Shown here in pieces: positions 46,201 to 52,491 of a DNA stretch of 64,000 nt. The position numbers and the translations under genes are program-made. Under the pieces are notes generated by a model. The model did no database searches. It was not told the origin of the DNA and saw only the letters and a list, made by a program, of their open reading frames with translations. The DNA is from Galbula dea (Eukaryota > Chordata > Aves > Piciformes > Galbulidae), in the NCBI GenBank assembly GCA_013399015.1, contig VWZX01000996.1:691052-755051 (forward strand), in the 5' to 3' direction. Numbering within the stretch: the first letter of the stretch is position 1; every line of letters starts with the position of its first letter.

Positions 46201-46596
46201 CTGTTTTTGCAGGATATCGAAGCTACAATGAACTCTGCTCTGAACGAGCTGCGGGAGCTGGAGAGGCAAAGCAGCGTAAAGCACACCCCAGATGTTGTCC
46301 TGGACACCCTGGAGCCTTTGAAAACATCTCCAGTGGTGGCTCCCACCTCAGAACCTTCCAGCCCTCTTCACACTCAGCTGCTGAAGGACACTGAGCCAGC
46401 TTTCCAGCGCAGTGCCAGCACAGCTGGAGACATCCCCTGCACCTTCCGGCCCGTCAAGGCCCTGAAAATGGCCACGCAGGTGAAGCCCCCAGCAACCCGA
46501 CCCAAGCCTACAGTCTTCCCCAAAAGCAGTGCCACGAGCCCTGCTGTTGCCTCCTCTGCATCTCAGCAGCCTGCTGACAAGTCCTGTACTGTCTGA
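7180..46596 (+). CDS. SRGAP2: SRGAP2, SLIT-ROBO Rho GTPase-activating protein 2 (5'-partial, 19 coding exons)
   Basis: The gene encodes an F-BAR/RhoGAP/SH3 protein that induces filopodia-like membrane protrusions, inactivates Rac1 and acts downstream of Slit-Robo in neuronal migration and spine maturation. Coding exons are 7180-7242, 11374-11589, 12881-13009, 16903-17127, 18801-18902, 19905-20102, 22013-22097, 24819-24846, 26537-26561, 28454-28514, 29202-29279, 31104-31238, 32840-32945, 33164-33388, 36795-36874, 39800-39980, 40869-41015, 43135-43462 and 46213-46596. They sum to 2796 nt, 931 residues plus TGA, and every phase joins. By recollection of the human protein this covers residues about 142-1071 with one extra residue. 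Visible landmarks are the RhoGAP arginine finger in GIFRVSG (R527 in human numbering), KLYFRGLEHPL, the SH3 motif DDWWEGRHNG and the C-terminus DKSCTV. The first exons lie left of the window. The paralogues SRGAP1 and SRGAP3 are less likely because the tail and linker follow SRGAP2 closely and IKBKE is the neighbour. Confidence 0.97.
10751..10806 (+). repeat. 29-bp direct duplication
   Basis: ATGAGCATGGCTAGAGCT occurs at 10751 and 10780. It sits immediately upstream of a CR1 copy. Confidence 0.85.
10818..11232 (+). mobile_element. CR1 LINE, 3' fragment
   Basis: About 415 bp with AGCTGAGGGAACTGGGCTTG near its start and TTGGACTTGATGATCTCAGA at the end. Same subfamily as the copy at 35072. A G/C-run (GGGGGGGGGCGG) interrupts the 3' part. 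It ends 141 bp before a coding exon. Confidence 0.92.
11374..11589 (+). CDS. SRGAP2: SRGAP2 exon: F-BAR domain, human residues ~163-234
   Basis: A 216-nt, phase 0/0 exon begins VMKTYHMYNADS and ends KKIEKMKEK, with acceptor CCCTGCAG and donor GTGTGG. It holds the charged loop rich in E, K and Q with SPDSTANV and the basic stretch RRSSVKK. The donor GTGTGG departs from the GTRAGT consensus. Confidence 0.96.
11705..12012 (+). mobile_element. CR1 LINE, 3' fragment
   Basis: The body has AGGTTGGATATTAGGAGGAA and ACTGGAACAGGTTGCCCAGA, and the end has the duplicated octamer tail ATGATTCTATGAT. This is a distinct subfamily from the other copies. Confidence 0.92.
12014..12057 (+). mobile_element. CR1 LINE, very short 3' end
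   Basis: GGGTCCCTCCCAGCTCTGAA followed by ATTCTGTGATTCTGTGAG, abutting the previous copy's tail. It may be a second insertion or a tail duplication. Confidence 0.6.
12881..13009 (+). CDS. SRGAP2: SRGAP2 exon: F-BAR domain, human residues ~235-277
   Basis: A 129-nt, phase 0/0 exon begins RQAKYTENRLKAIKARNEYL and ends HDLSDLID, with acceptor TCTTCCAG and donor GTAAGT. It encodes a long F-BAR helix on the membrane-binding side. Confidence 0.97.
13010..16902. other. SRGAP2 intron
   Basis: A 3.9 kb intron. It has a poly-C run near 15790, an AT-rich stretch at about 14390-14710 and the 60-bp tandem repeat at 16298-16461. Confidence 0.85.
16298..16461 (+). repeat. 60-bp tandem repeat, 2.7 copies, apparently perfect
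   Basis: The unit beginning GCAGAGGATGAACCTTTGCA repeats with exact 60-bp spacing; two full units are base-for-base identical. Identity suggests a recent or length-variable array. It lies 441 bp before an exon. Confidence 0.97.
16903..17127 (+). CDS. SRGAP2: SRGAP2 exon: end of F-BAR core, human residues ~278-352
   Basis: A 225-nt, phase 0/0 exon begins QCCDLGYHASLNRAL and ends EFQPHMGDM, with donor GTCAGT. The acceptor is a tandem CAGCAG: using the second AG would start at 16906 and drop only the first glutamine. Confidence 0.97.
17128..18800. other. SRGAP2 intron
   Basis: A 1.7 kb intron whose last 130 bp contain a duplicated acceptor and half-exon (18675-18760). No interspersed repeat recognised. 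Confidence 0.85.
18675..18854 (+). repeat. 94-bp tandem duplication spanning a splice acceptor
   Basis: GTCCTCTAAAAGCAGTGCTG occurs at 18675 and 18769, followed in both by a pyrimidine tract, TTCCAG and 54 nt of exon. The offset is 94 bp throughout, with a handful of mismatches. Confidence 0.95.
18707..18760 (+). pseudogene. Partial duplicate of the SRGAP2 coiled-coil exon
   Basis: The first 54 nt of the exon at 18801 recur here, preceded by a copied acceptor TTCCAG at 18701-18706. The copy reads ESQICAQQPEQSELVQRC, with one amino-acid change (V to E). It is then followed by two more codons and an in-frame TAG at 18767-18769. No full donor was copied. It is a truncated exon duplicate; use of its acceptor with read-through would end the protein inside the F-BAR extension. 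Confidence 0.85.
18801..18902 (+). CDS. SRGAP2: SRGAP2 exon: coiled-coil F-BAR extension, human residues ~353-386
   Basis: A 102-nt, phase 0/0 exon begins ESQICAQQPVQSEL and ends KIENEE, with acceptor TCTTCCAG and donor GTGAGC. It is glutamine-rich coiled coil. Its first 54 nt and the preceding acceptor are also present as a diverged copy 94 bp upstream (18675-18760). Confidence 0.96.
19035..19110 (+). mobile_element. CR1 LINE, short 3' tail
   Basis: GGGTTGGACTAGATGATCCC followed by TACAGGTCCCCTCCAACC and ATTCTGTGATCTTG, the CR1 terminal signature. Confidence 0.85.
19547..19757 (+). repeat. 71-72 bp tandem repeat, 3 copies
   Basis: TTAAATGTCCTTCCATCTCC begins copies at 19550, 19621 (one mismatch) and 19693. 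Copies share CACCATGGGCTGTAAGATCA. The array ends about 150 bp before an exon. Confidence 0.95.
19905..20102 (+). CDS. SRGAP2: SRGAP2 exon: F-BAR extension, human residues ~387-452
   Basis: A 198-nt, phase 0/0 exon begins VKKTMEATLQTIQDI and ends QQETEQFYFT, with donor GTAAGG. It contains the serine-rich stretch SMESVKSTVSETFMSKPS. It packs against the F-BAR dimer in the known inverse F-BAR structure. Confidence 0.97.
20103..22012. other. SRGAP2 intron
   Basis: A 1.9 kb intron with a short CTG run near 20865-20877 and a 51-bp direct duplication (21882-21984) just before the acceptor. Confidence 0.85.
21882..21984 (+). repeat. 51-bp direct duplication before an acceptor
   Basis: TCTGGTCCCCT...GATGCAGTGGAAGCAGTTACCTCTCC occurs at 21882 and 21933. 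The second copy ends 28 nt before the exon at 22013. Confidence 0.93.
22013..22097 (+). CDS. SRGAP2: SRGAP2 exon: F-BAR extension, human residues ~453-481
   Basis: An 85-nt exon begins KMKEYLEGRNLITKL and ends KTLGE plus one base of the next codon. It has acceptor CCCTCACAG and donor GTGAGT, and leaves phase 1 to join the 28-nt exon at 24819. A 51-bp direct duplication ends about 28 nt upstream of it. Confidence 0.96.
22098..24818. other. SRGAP2 intron
   Basis: A 2.7 kb intron. No repeat element or conserved frame recognised. Confidence 0.8.
24819..24846 (+). CDS. SRGAP2: SRGAP2 micro-exon (28 nt): linker before RhoGAP
   Basis: Acceptor TTGTACAG, then 28 nt, then donor GTAGGT. Joined to the previous exon it reads SQRTDCSLA plus two bases of an arginine codon. 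It is not a multiple of three, so skipping it alone would break the frame. Confidence 0.92.
24847..26536. other. SRGAP2 intron
   Basis: A 1.7 kb intron with the only CR1 copy seen on the minus strand (24957-25255) and an AT-rich stretch at about 25550-25830. Confidence 0.85.
24957..25255 (-). mobile_element. CR1 LINE, 3' fragment (antisense)
   Basis: Reads as the reverse complement of the copies at 5175, 40235 and 52628: it begins AGAATCCCAGCATGGTGGGG and GGACCTCTGGGGATCA and continues through GGGCAGCCTGGGCCAGGGCT. It is the only clear CR1 on this strand. Confidence 0.92.
26537..26561 (+). CDS. SRGAP2: SRGAP2 micro-exon (25 nt): linker before RhoGAP
   Basis: The 25-nt exon completes an arginine codon and reads RSSTVRKQ, with donor GTAACT. 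The acceptor is TGGCAG. A second AG six nt upstream (CACCAG, exon start 26531) would be in frame and add two residues (ARR becomes ASGRR). The pyrimidine tract lies far upstream (26481-26503), with TGC motifs between it and the exon. Confidence 0.9.
26562..28453. other. SRGAP2 intron
   Basis: A 1.9 kb intron. It contains a short A-rich run near 27025 and a G/T-rich then pyrimidine-rich stretch at 28338-28395 before the acceptor. No element recognised. Confidence 0.8.
28454..28514 (+). CDS. SRGAP2: SRGAP2 exon: start of RhoGAP domain, human residues ~499-519
   Basis: A 61-nt exon begins DSSQAIPLVVESC and ends CIRFISRH plus one base, with acceptor TTGCACAG and donor GTGAGT. This is the N-terminal helix of the RhoGAP fold. 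A CR1 fragment starts about 12 nt after the donor. Confidence 0.96.
28515..29201. other. SRGAP2 intron
   Basis: A 687-nt intron that begins almost directly with a CR1 5'-side fragment (28527-28618). The rest is unremarkable. Confidence 0.85.
28527..28618 (+). mobile_element. CR1 LINE internal fragment
   Basis: CACAGGTGCTGTGAGGAGCA and AGCTGAGGGAACTGGGCTTG match the 5' part of the copies at 10818 and 35072. The 3' body is missing. It starts about 12 nt after an SRGAP2 donor. Confidence 0.88.
29202..29279 (+). CDS. SRGAP2: SRGAP2 exon: RhoGAP arginine finger, human residues ~519-545
   Basis: A 78-nt exon reads LQHEGIFRVSGSQVEV and onward to NAFER. The R of GIFRVSG is the catalytic arginine finger (R527 in human numbering), which stabilises GTP hydrolysis on Rac1. 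The donor is GTAGGG. Confidence 0.97.
29280..31103. other. SRGAP2 intron
   Basis: A 1.8 kb intron. Nothing recognisable beyond ordinary intronic sequence. Confidence 0.8.
31104..31238 (+). CDS. SRGAP2: SRGAP2 exon: RhoGAP core, human residues ~545-590
   Basis: A 135-nt exon begins with the end of a glycine codon, then EDPLAGDQNDHDMDS, includes KLYFRGLEHPLFP and ends DLIACV plus one base. KLYFRxLxxPL is a hallmark RhoGAP motif near the GTPase interface. The acceptor is AAG rather than CAG or TAG; the donor is GTAAGT. Confidence 0.97.
31239..32839. other. SRGAP2 intron
   Basis: A 1.6 kb intron whose last 370 bp are a G-rich minisatellite (32455-32825). Confidence 0.85.
32455..32825 (+). repeat. 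G-rich minisatellite before an SRGAP2 acceptor
   Basis: Imperfect repeats of GGTGATGGGGTGACTCTGGT and GGGTTATGGGTGTG, of variable length. Strong purine/T asymmetry and runs of GGGG could favour G-quadruplexes. Each unit contains TGAC, a branch-point-like core. Confidence 0.92.
32840..32945 (+). CDS. SRGAP2: SRGAP2 exon: RhoGAP core, human residues ~590-625
   Basis: A 106-nt exon reads TMDNLQERALHIRKV and ends MRYLFAFLN plus two bases. The short tract CTCTTCCTTCCTTCCAG forms the acceptor, and the donor is GTGAGT. A G-rich minisatellite runs up to about 20 nt before the exon and must contain any ordinary branch point. Confidence 0.97.
33164..33388 (+). CDS. SRGAP2: SRGAP2 exon: end of RhoGAP and linker, human residues ~625-700
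   Basis: A 225-nt exon reads LSQFSEENMMDPYNLAICFG and onward to SRGGSTEDY. The NLAICFGP motif is a conserved RhoGAP helix that contacts the GTPase. The preceding intron is only 218 nt. The donor is GTAGGA. Confidence 0.97.
35072..35499 (+). mobile_element. CR1 LINE, 3' fragment
   Basis: Near-twin of the copy at 10818: AGCTGAGGGAATTGGGCTTG early, CCTCAAGTTGTGCCAGGGGA in the middle and TTGGACTTGATGATCTCAGA at the end. Confidence 0.92.
35643..35714 (+). repeat. 36-bp direct duplication
   Basis: ATGAGGTC...TGCAGGCTTTGGGTCTT occurs at 35644 and 35680. Confidence 0.85.
36795..36874 (+). CDS. SRGAP2: SRGAP2 exon: acidic linker, human residues ~700-727
   Basis: An 80-nt exon reads CESPHGERASTEDSVQDV and ends EHHTSDD plus one base. 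It links RhoGAP to SH3, is acidic and serine-rich, and is somewhat more diverged from human than its neighbours. Acceptor CTGCTGCAG, donor GTATGC. Confidence 0.95.
36875..39799. other. SRGAP2 intron
   Basis: A 2.9 kb intron with a 42-bp tandem repeat at about 38970-39125. No CR1 recognised. Confidence 0.85.
38970..39125 (+). repeat. 42-bp tandem repeat, about 3.5 copies
   Basis: GATTTGGAGYARGTTGTGCA-like units start at 38981, 39023, 39065 and 39107, spaced exactly 42 bp, with GCACAGGAGAGGTCA between them. The unit is a multiple of three, giving a spurious 14-residue repeat frame. Confidence 0.92.
39800..39980 (+). CDS. SRGAP2: SRGAP2 exon: SH3 domain, human residues ~727-787
   Basis: A 181-nt exon encodes the SH3 domain almost exactly: CEPIEAIAKFDYAGR at the start, the RT-loop acidic residues, DDWWEGRHNG with the ligand-binding tryptophan, and GLIPHQYIVVQD at the end. 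It binds proline-rich partners such as those of the WAVE/Robo pathway in the family. The exon is much richer in CpG than its flanks. Acceptor CTCCTAG, donor GTATGT. Confidence 0.97.
39981..40868. other. SRGAP2 intron
   Basis: An 888-nt intron, 60 percent of which is one CR1 copy (40235-40768). Confidence 0.85.
40235..40768 (+). mobile_element. CR1 LINE, long young-looking 3' fragment
   Basis: About 530 bp. It begins with GTGAGGCTACATCTGGACTT, includes CTCTGGCAGGAGGAAAGGCT and ends GGATGATCCCCAGAGGTCTC with GGGGTTCTT. Closest in layout to the copy at 52628. Confidence 0.93.
40869..41015 (+). CDS. SRGAP2: SRGAP2 exon: C-terminal tail, human residues ~787-836
   Basis: A 147-nt exon begins TEDGISGRSSPKSEIE and ends HVADIYLANIN plus two bases. 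Acceptor CTTCCTAG, donor GTAAGA. The GASCPSGGHVADIYLANIN stretch is strongly conserved across vertebrate SRGAP2. It lies about 100 nt after a long CR1 copy. Confidence 0.96.
41016..43134. other. SRGAP2 intron
   Basis: A 2.1 kb intron. A block at about 42230-42830 differs in texture from its flanks and ends near an AATAAA (42794-42799); it might be an old LTR but I cannot name one. Confidence 0.75.
42230..42830. other. Unclassified intronic block, possibly an old LTR
   Basis: This 600-bp block is more AT-rich and less repetitive in texture than its flanks, and carries TGTAATAAAAACACATCATC near its right end as LTRs often do near their poly(A) site. I found no terminal repeats, primer-binding site or coding remnant, so this is a weak suggestion only. 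Confidence 0.2.
43135..43462 (+). CDS. SRGAP2: SRGAP2 exon: serine-rich tail, human residues ~836-945
   Basis: A 328-nt exon begins QRKKPESGSIRRAFR and ends MDPEVIAQ, with acceptor AAG and donor GTAAAC. It contains SISGHGSLNSISRHSSLK and RSKSFNNHRPMDP, candidate kinase and 14-3-3 sites. It is one codon longer than human (an extra Q in FRQSDSHG). The segment between LGSS and SSRPSSQP is the most diverged. Confidence 0.95.
44150..44200 (+). mobile_element. Possible degraded CR1 3' end
   Basis: TTAGAGGTCTCTTCCAAGCT followed by TCATCATTCTGTGTTC resembles the CR1 end. Too short and diverged for certainty. Confidence 0.4.
45008..45143 (+). repeat. A/C-rich low-complexity tract
   Basis: Runs of CCAAAC and AAAACC with almost no T, ending in a 12-nt poly(A). 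This is strand-asymmetric simple sequence rather than a clean microsatellite. Confidence 0.9.
45600..45690 (+). mobile_element. Degraded CR1 3' tail
   Basis: CTTAAGGGTCTTTTCCAACT followed by TACATGATTCTGTTTC matches the CR1 terminal signature with several changes. Confidence 0.6.
46213..46596 (+). CDS. SRGAP2: SRGAP2 last coding exon and stop
   Basis: A 384-nt exon encodes DIEATMNSALNELRELERQS through to DKSCTV, then TGA at 46594-46596. It starts with a short coiled coil, then a proline/serine-rich disordered tail. The C-terminus and length (127 residues) match the known SRGAP2 ending. Acceptor TTTTTGCAG. Confidence 0.97.
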   Translation, partial: DIEATMNSALNELRELERQSSVKHTPDVVLDTLEPLKTSPVVAPTSEPSSPLHTQLLKDTEPAFQRSASTAGDIPCTFRPVKALKMATQVKPPATRPKPTVFPKSSATSPAVASSASQQPADKSCTV

Positions 46597-48364
46597 TAAA
46601 CTTGCTGCTGCTCTCTGGGTACAGCTCTGTCCTTTCAGATGAAGAGAACTCTGTCCAAGACCTTGAAAACTCTATTTACCTCCAGTGTTGTTTGGACTTC
46701 TGAAAGCTGGGGGTGAACTGCTGCTCGCTGCTGGGAGCACTTCCTGGAGGGGGGGAGGGTGGCCAAAGTGGTGACAGCCTCATCCCCAGGTACCAGTGAT
46801 GTTTGTAAGGCAAAAGAGGTGGTGCCACGCTTAGGAAATGCAATCCAGTAGCAGGTCACTGGGAGACTGAGGTGGCAACACCCCAGAAGTGCTGAGGTGG
46901 ATCTTGCTTTCCAGCTGATGCCTTGGTCAAGTGTTTGGCCACTGCAAGAAACGTTTAGTGGCATCCTGTTTGGAATCCTGGTCTAGTGACTGCTATCTTC
47001 TGTGTCTCATTGCTCACAGGGAAACAATAGGGTAGATTTTAGTCTGTTGTTGCATGTTTTGGTGCCACTGTTCACGTGGAGCTTGGACATGCCTGTTTCT
47101 TGTGCATTCTTACTATGTTGCCCACTGGTGCCATGGTGGTTCAGGGTCTGTCTCCACTTCCATCATAGCCTCTGCTTTTCTTTGTTTGTTCTCCCATTCC
47201 TCCTCCTCCCCCCAGCCCAGGGCCAAAGCTTCTTGGCCATCCAGCCTCATCCTTTAGTCAACACTTGTCATGAACAAAGTAGTTTTACCCTGGAACCCTC
47301 TTAGATTTTGTGGAGTGCTGTGTCTGTGCAAATAGAAACAAACATGTTCCTGAGGTTTAGGAGCAGAAGAAAGAGCCCAGTTGTTGCTGATGGACAATCT
47401 AACTGTTTTCCCTTTTTCCTCTCCCATATTTAAAAGCAGATTGATTGTTTTTTTTTTCCCCCCTGTAATTCTCAGCCCCTAGGCTCCATGTGGTGAGTGA
47501 CCTTGGGAGACTGAATGTAAAACCCCAGTGAGCTCTGGAGAGCTCTGGGAGCTCACATACTGACGCACACCTTCTTCTGATCCTGCACCAGGATGGGTCC
47601 TTACCACAGCCCCAGCTGCAAGCACTGGAAAAACTTCATCAGAAGGTCTCAAGCTTTGCATCTTCTCCCTCTTCCTGGCTGCAACTGCTTTGGTCAGTGG
47701 CTGTGGCTGCTGTGGACTGCTTTGGGGATCTCTGCTCTCATAGAGCAGTGCAGGAGATGCTGCTGGGGACAGGGAGGTGCCAGCAGGCAGCTTCTGGAGT
47801 GGCTTCCCTATCTCCATGGGACTCTGCAGACACAGGGGGGAATGCCTGCTGTTTATATTTCTAGGGGAGGCTCCAAAAGCTTCAGCTGCTAGCAAGCTGC
47901 AGGAACTCTTTTGTACTCTACTGAGACCTTTCCCCAGTGCTAATGTTTATTTAATAGCAAAACAAAAAGGCCTGTGCCACCTCCTGTGGTGAAGAGGAGC
48001 TTGCAGTCCTGCAGAGGAGGAGGCTCTGGCTGTCCCCCAGTTCACCTGCTTCCCACATTTGTCTGGGATTAAAAACAACAACCCCAAAACCTGCACATCT
48101 TGTGTTTTCATCAAATGCATTTAGGCAAGGACAAGATGAAAAGCCCATTTCTCTCTCCCCTCTAGCTTGAGTTTCCTGTACACGTTGTGGGTTCCTCACA
48201 CTTGGCTTCCTGGTGGCTGCAGTGTCCCTGAATTGGCACTTAGGAGTTGCAGAAGAAGAAACACAACTCTTAGCTGTAAGAAGAAGTTTCTGCAGTGTAT
48301 TTCTGCAGCCAGTTCTGGATGCCACTGGGAGCAGTGAGCAGAGTTCTCCTGTGTCCCAGTCCAT

Positions 48365-48388
48365 CCCCACACACACACACACACCCCC
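48365..48388 (+). repeat. (CA)n microsatellite in 3' UTR
   Basis: About nine CA units flanked by C runs. Confidence 0.9.
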
Positions 48389-50087
48389 AGCCTCTGCAGA
48401 GGTACCAGCTCCACAGTAGCAGTGGGGTTGAACCCACCAACCTCCTCTCTGCCCTCAACTAAGAACATGTGAAAGCTGGGGAACACTGGAAGGGTTCCTT
48501 GCTGTTCATCTCTCCTTAGTGGATCTGCAGCAGCAGTTCCCCCTTGGGAAGCACCATGGTACATGTGTGATGCCTCTGGACCTCCCCTTGTCCTTCTCCC
48601 AGGAGAAGATCCCCAGCTGTGCCACCAGCAACCTTTGCTCTCAGGTTCTGATGGACTTTCACCACCAAGGAACCACTTTTTCTTTTGGGGAAAAAAACCA
48701 GGATTAAACTTGTCATTTTCTTGCTCAGGCAGAACTTTCTGGCATTTCCTTTGAAGTAGGGAGGTTTGGGGTTTGTTTTCTTGTTGGTCAGGAGAGACCA
48801 AAGTTAATCTGTGTCAAGAGCAGGCTCTCTGTACATTGACTCATTTGTAATGCCTTAGTTTCTGTATCTTTTTATGCCTAGCATTGATGTTTCTGAAAGG
48901 AAGTGTCCAGCTACACACAGCACATCTGGAGGAGATGCTCTTTTCTATCCTCAAGGTCTGGAAGTAGGAGTGGCAATTAAGAGATCAAAAAGACTTCAGG
49001 TGACTGTAACAGCAGCTCTGTCTGTGAATTCTCTCTAGCTTATCCCTAGCATCCCCACCCTGGGGCCAGTCCTGCTGTCAAGGGGCATATGCTTGGCAGG
49101 ATAACCTCTATCCTCAGCAACTCGACTGGAATTTGGTGTGCACTGTGATTGACACTTAACACTTAGACCAAGCAATATGGCAGGCTGAAGATCATCCTTC
49201 CTCTTCCATCTCCTCCAGGTCTGGCCAGCCAGCAAAAAACTCACACACACACAGAGACAGAGGAGAAGAAAGAACCCAGGAGAAGCAACTGTTGACTTGT
49301 CTGCTTCACTCTCTGAACACACAAGGCTGAGGGAGCATTTGCCCCAAGTGTTTTAGGACCAGTTGCTGCAGGAGAGGTGGGATGGAGAGACTGGAAGTGT
49401 TGGCACCACTCCCTGCAAAGCCAGTGGGCAGCTTGGAGAAGAGGCAGTGGAGAGTGGAGAAGCTGGAGGCAGTGGCTTGCTTGGGGAGAGATCAGTGTCA
49501 CTTCATATCTTCATGCTCAGAAGGAATAATCTTCCATGGAAATTCCCTTTCATGACTTTTTAATCTAATGTTTGTGTCAAATAGAAGGACAAGAGGTGTT
49601 TGATAACTGGAATCACATCTGTCTGTTGCCTGGTGCTTTGTATGAGCAAAGGATTCTTGTTCAGCAGATGTTGGATTGCAATAATCCAAGGCAAAACCTT
49701 GAAAATAAACCATGGTTTGAGGTGAATTATCTTCAGAGTCTGGGAAGCTCTAACCTGTTCTGCTTCACTTCCCTAGCTGGGAATCCAGCAGTGTGCTTTC
49801 ACCTTGGCTAAATCTCTGCCTCTCTGAGCTAATCCAAAGGCTCAGACAGCTGATGGCTTGGGAATGTGTTCCTGCCCAGGCAGTGGGACATGGTCACTCC
49901 CTCACTTCATCTCTACTGGACATTCTGTTGCAATCCAAGGGATTCAATAACTAGAGTGCACTGTGACAGCAGGGGAAAGCAAAATGTTGTCTCTGTATGT
50001 ATTTTGATACCTGTTGAAAGAGTCTTTGGGTTTCCTGTGATGAATACCTCATATGTTGTTGGGTTTGGGGAGTTCCTCTTGATTTCT

Positions 50088-50160
50088 ATTTTTTTAAGGG
50101 TTTTGGGGGGTTTGTTTTGGGGTTTTTTTTTGTTGTTGTTTTTTGTTTTGGTTTTTTGAG
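50088..50160 (+). repeat. T/G-rich low-complexity tract in 3' UTR
   Basis: Alternating G and T homopolymer runs (GGTTTTTTTTTGTTGTTG and similar). It would form a U/G-rich stretch in the mRNA. Confidence 0.9.
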
Positions 50161-51335
50161 GCAAGATTGTTCTTGCACAAAAGTAGGTTAAGATAACCAT
50201 TTATTTCCTGACTCAAAACCCTTCAGTGTGGCAGGAAATTCCCTCTGGTGTAGTTCCCCACCTTGCACTTGGTCCAGGGGGAGCAGGCCCTGGGCTGCTC
50301 CCTGCAGCCTTGGAAGAGCTCTAGCAATACTGAGACAAAAGAGGTCATTGCAGATGGAGTTTGCTGCCTTAGTTCTCCTCTTCTGAGTGTCAAACCTGCC
50401 CATTCAGCTGAAGCCTTGCAGAGGTTTGGGGATTTGTTAAGCATCTGAGAGATGTTCTTCAGTGGAAATTGATGTCTCCAAGTAGCTCTTCAGCTCCTTC
50501 CCAGGGCTGCACCTGGTGGACTGGAACTGTCACCTGATGGGAGGTGTGTTGAGGGAGCACTTAAGGAGATGATGCTCTCAGCAGGGTGTAGTTTGCTAGT
50601 AAGGCAAGAGGAAGAGTGGAGAAACACCCATGGAGATATCTGCTGGGTTGGGTAAGGTGTGGAGCTGCCTGCCCCATGGACACAGGCTGGAGGGCAAACC
50701 CAGGAGCAGGCTCTGCCCATTGTCCCTGTGGTGCTGGTGCAGTGGCCAGGTCAGGAGTTAGCTGTGTGTGGCAGGAGCAGTCCTGGCTGGAGAGAGATGT
50801 TCTGCAGAGTTCACAGTCCACGTGCTCCCTGCTCTGGCACCCAACAGGCTAGGAGAACTGCTTGAAAAACACCAGCCCAAAGCAGGAGCAGCCTTTGGGC
50901 TGTCCAGTCACTAATGGGCAAAACCAAAAGGAGTTTCTCAAGCTGAGGGTTGGTTGATCTGGAGAAGTTTTCTTTTCTCAAGAAATACTGAGCCTTTTTG
51001 TGGCCTTACCTGGCCTTGGCTAACATCCCCCAGATGCTGTTAGAGACAGAGCTCTTCCTTTAGCACTGGAGGCCTTCACAACAGGGAGAGATGTTCTCTC
51101 ATGGTGAGTGCAGGATGCTTCCAGCCTTCAGGTCTGGGAAAAGGCTGAGCACTTCCCAGTGCTCTGGACTCAGCTTTGGGTTTTGAGCTTACATATCAGT
51201 TCCTAAGATCCTTCTCTTTCCAGATCAACTTTCTGCTTGTCTGTGTGTGTGTGTGTGTGTGAGTGGCAACCTGGTGCTTGAACAAACAAATACTTGATCC
51301 ACTGCCTTGTGCCTACCTAGGCTCTGATGGAGCTG

Positions 51336-51490
51336 GGATGGTCCAGGGGCTGCATCCTGCACAAGCTGAGCCCAGGATGGTCCAGGGGCTGCATCCTACA
51401 CAAGCTGAGCCCAAGATGGTCCAGGGGCTGCATCCTACACAAGCTGAGCCCAGGATGGTCCAGGGGCTGTGTCATGCACAAGCAGTGGTG
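51336..51490 (+). repeat. 39-bp VNTR in SRGAP2 3' UTR (about 4 copies)
   Basis: The segment starting GATGGTCCAGGGGCTGCATC recurs at 51337, 51376, 51415 and 51454, exactly 39 bp apart. Copies differ by only a few bases; the last is more diverged. Confidence 0.95.
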
Positions 51491-52294
51491 GCTGTAGGGG
51501 TGCTTTTAATTCCAGAATCATCCTTGAGCTTGGCAATCACTCCCTCTGCCTCCACTGACCACCCTGCCAGAAGGCAGATGAGTTCTTTTCCAGGCTTGGT
51601 TCTAAGAGTCTGTTTTGGTGGGTCTGGAGATGCCAAAACTGGAAAAATGTGAGGTTTGTTTCTGAATTACCTTTTTTTATGTGACATTTTGTGCTTCCTA
51701 TGATGTAGTTTGAGGCAGGAGAGTTGTTGTTCAGCGAGGGGCCAAACAGAGGTGAAGGTGGAGAAGGGAGGGCAGCTCCCTGCTGTACTGGTACTTGATA
51801 CACCAAGCCTCATACAGGGTAAATATTTAGCAGTTGGCAAGCAGGAGATGGACCCTTCCTTGTAAAGGCACTGTAGTAACCTTACTTCTGAAGTGGACTT
51901 CACCAGCCTTCCTCTCCAGGCAGAGTCCTGCTGTTGGGCTGTAAGCAGAGCCCAAGGGGCCTGGGCTCCTGAGTGTGCCAAACTGCTGGAGCAATACTGG
52001 TGAGCAGCAGGTTCTTCAGGAGCCCAGCTCCATGTAGCCAAACTGGGGCAGTCACTGAGAGCCATCTCTGAGGTGGCTGGAGGCATCACAGTGGTGTCAT
52101 GGTCCTGCTGGAAGGTGGGCAAGCTGGGTGACAGGAGCTGTTGTGTTCTCTGTGGGTCAGGAGCCTCAGTCCTGCAGTGTTGGGTGTGTTGGGTTTGGGG
52201 TTCTGCTGACAGCAGTTGCTTGGTGGTGGGATGGGAATGTTCTTGCTGAAGCAGTTTCCATTGTTTCATGTCTTCTACACCAGTATATATATGG

Positions 52295-52333
52295 TGTATA
52301 TATTAAACTGTGTACAATTGTACTTTGTATATA
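52295..52333 (+). promoter_or_regulatory. Paired Pumilio response elements in 3' UTR
   Basis: TGTATATA occurs at 52295-52302 and again at 52326-52333, both exact matches to the UGUANAUA Pumilio motif, 31 nt apart and about 155-190 nt before the poly(A) signal. Neuronal mRNAs are frequent Pumilio targets; function here is inferred. Confidence 0.45.
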
Positions 52334-52485
52334 GAACTCTGTACAATATGGAGGTACAGCCTTTTTTTTCCCCCTCTCCTTTTTGGTACAGTATTGTACA
52401 GTATTAGGAGTCTGTGTGTTGGAAATGTGGAGTCCATCCTGGGGCAACCAAATGTATCCATTGTCATTAGCAATAGTTTTGGAGA

Positions 52486-52491
52486 AATAAA
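52486..52491 (+). terminator. SRGAP2: Probable distal poly(A) signal of SRGAP2
   Basis: Canonical AATAAA in an AT-rich stretch, followed by G/T-rich sequence (TGTTTTTGGGTATGGTGG) that could serve as the downstream element. A (TG)n and a CR1 copy follow within 150 bp. No transcript evidence is available. Confidence 0.5.

Larger units (their letters stand above)
43463..46212. other. SRGAP2 intron
   Basis: A 2.75 kb intron. It contains a strand-asymmetric A/C-rich tract at 45008-45143 and degraded CR1 tails near 44150-44200 and 45600-45690. Confidence 0.8.

Noticed and set aside
48196..48801. 201-codon minus-strand frame in the SRGAP2 3' UTR
   Set aside because: No homology recognised, it crosses a (CA)n repeat, and antisense frames of this length are expected by chance in GC-rich DNA.
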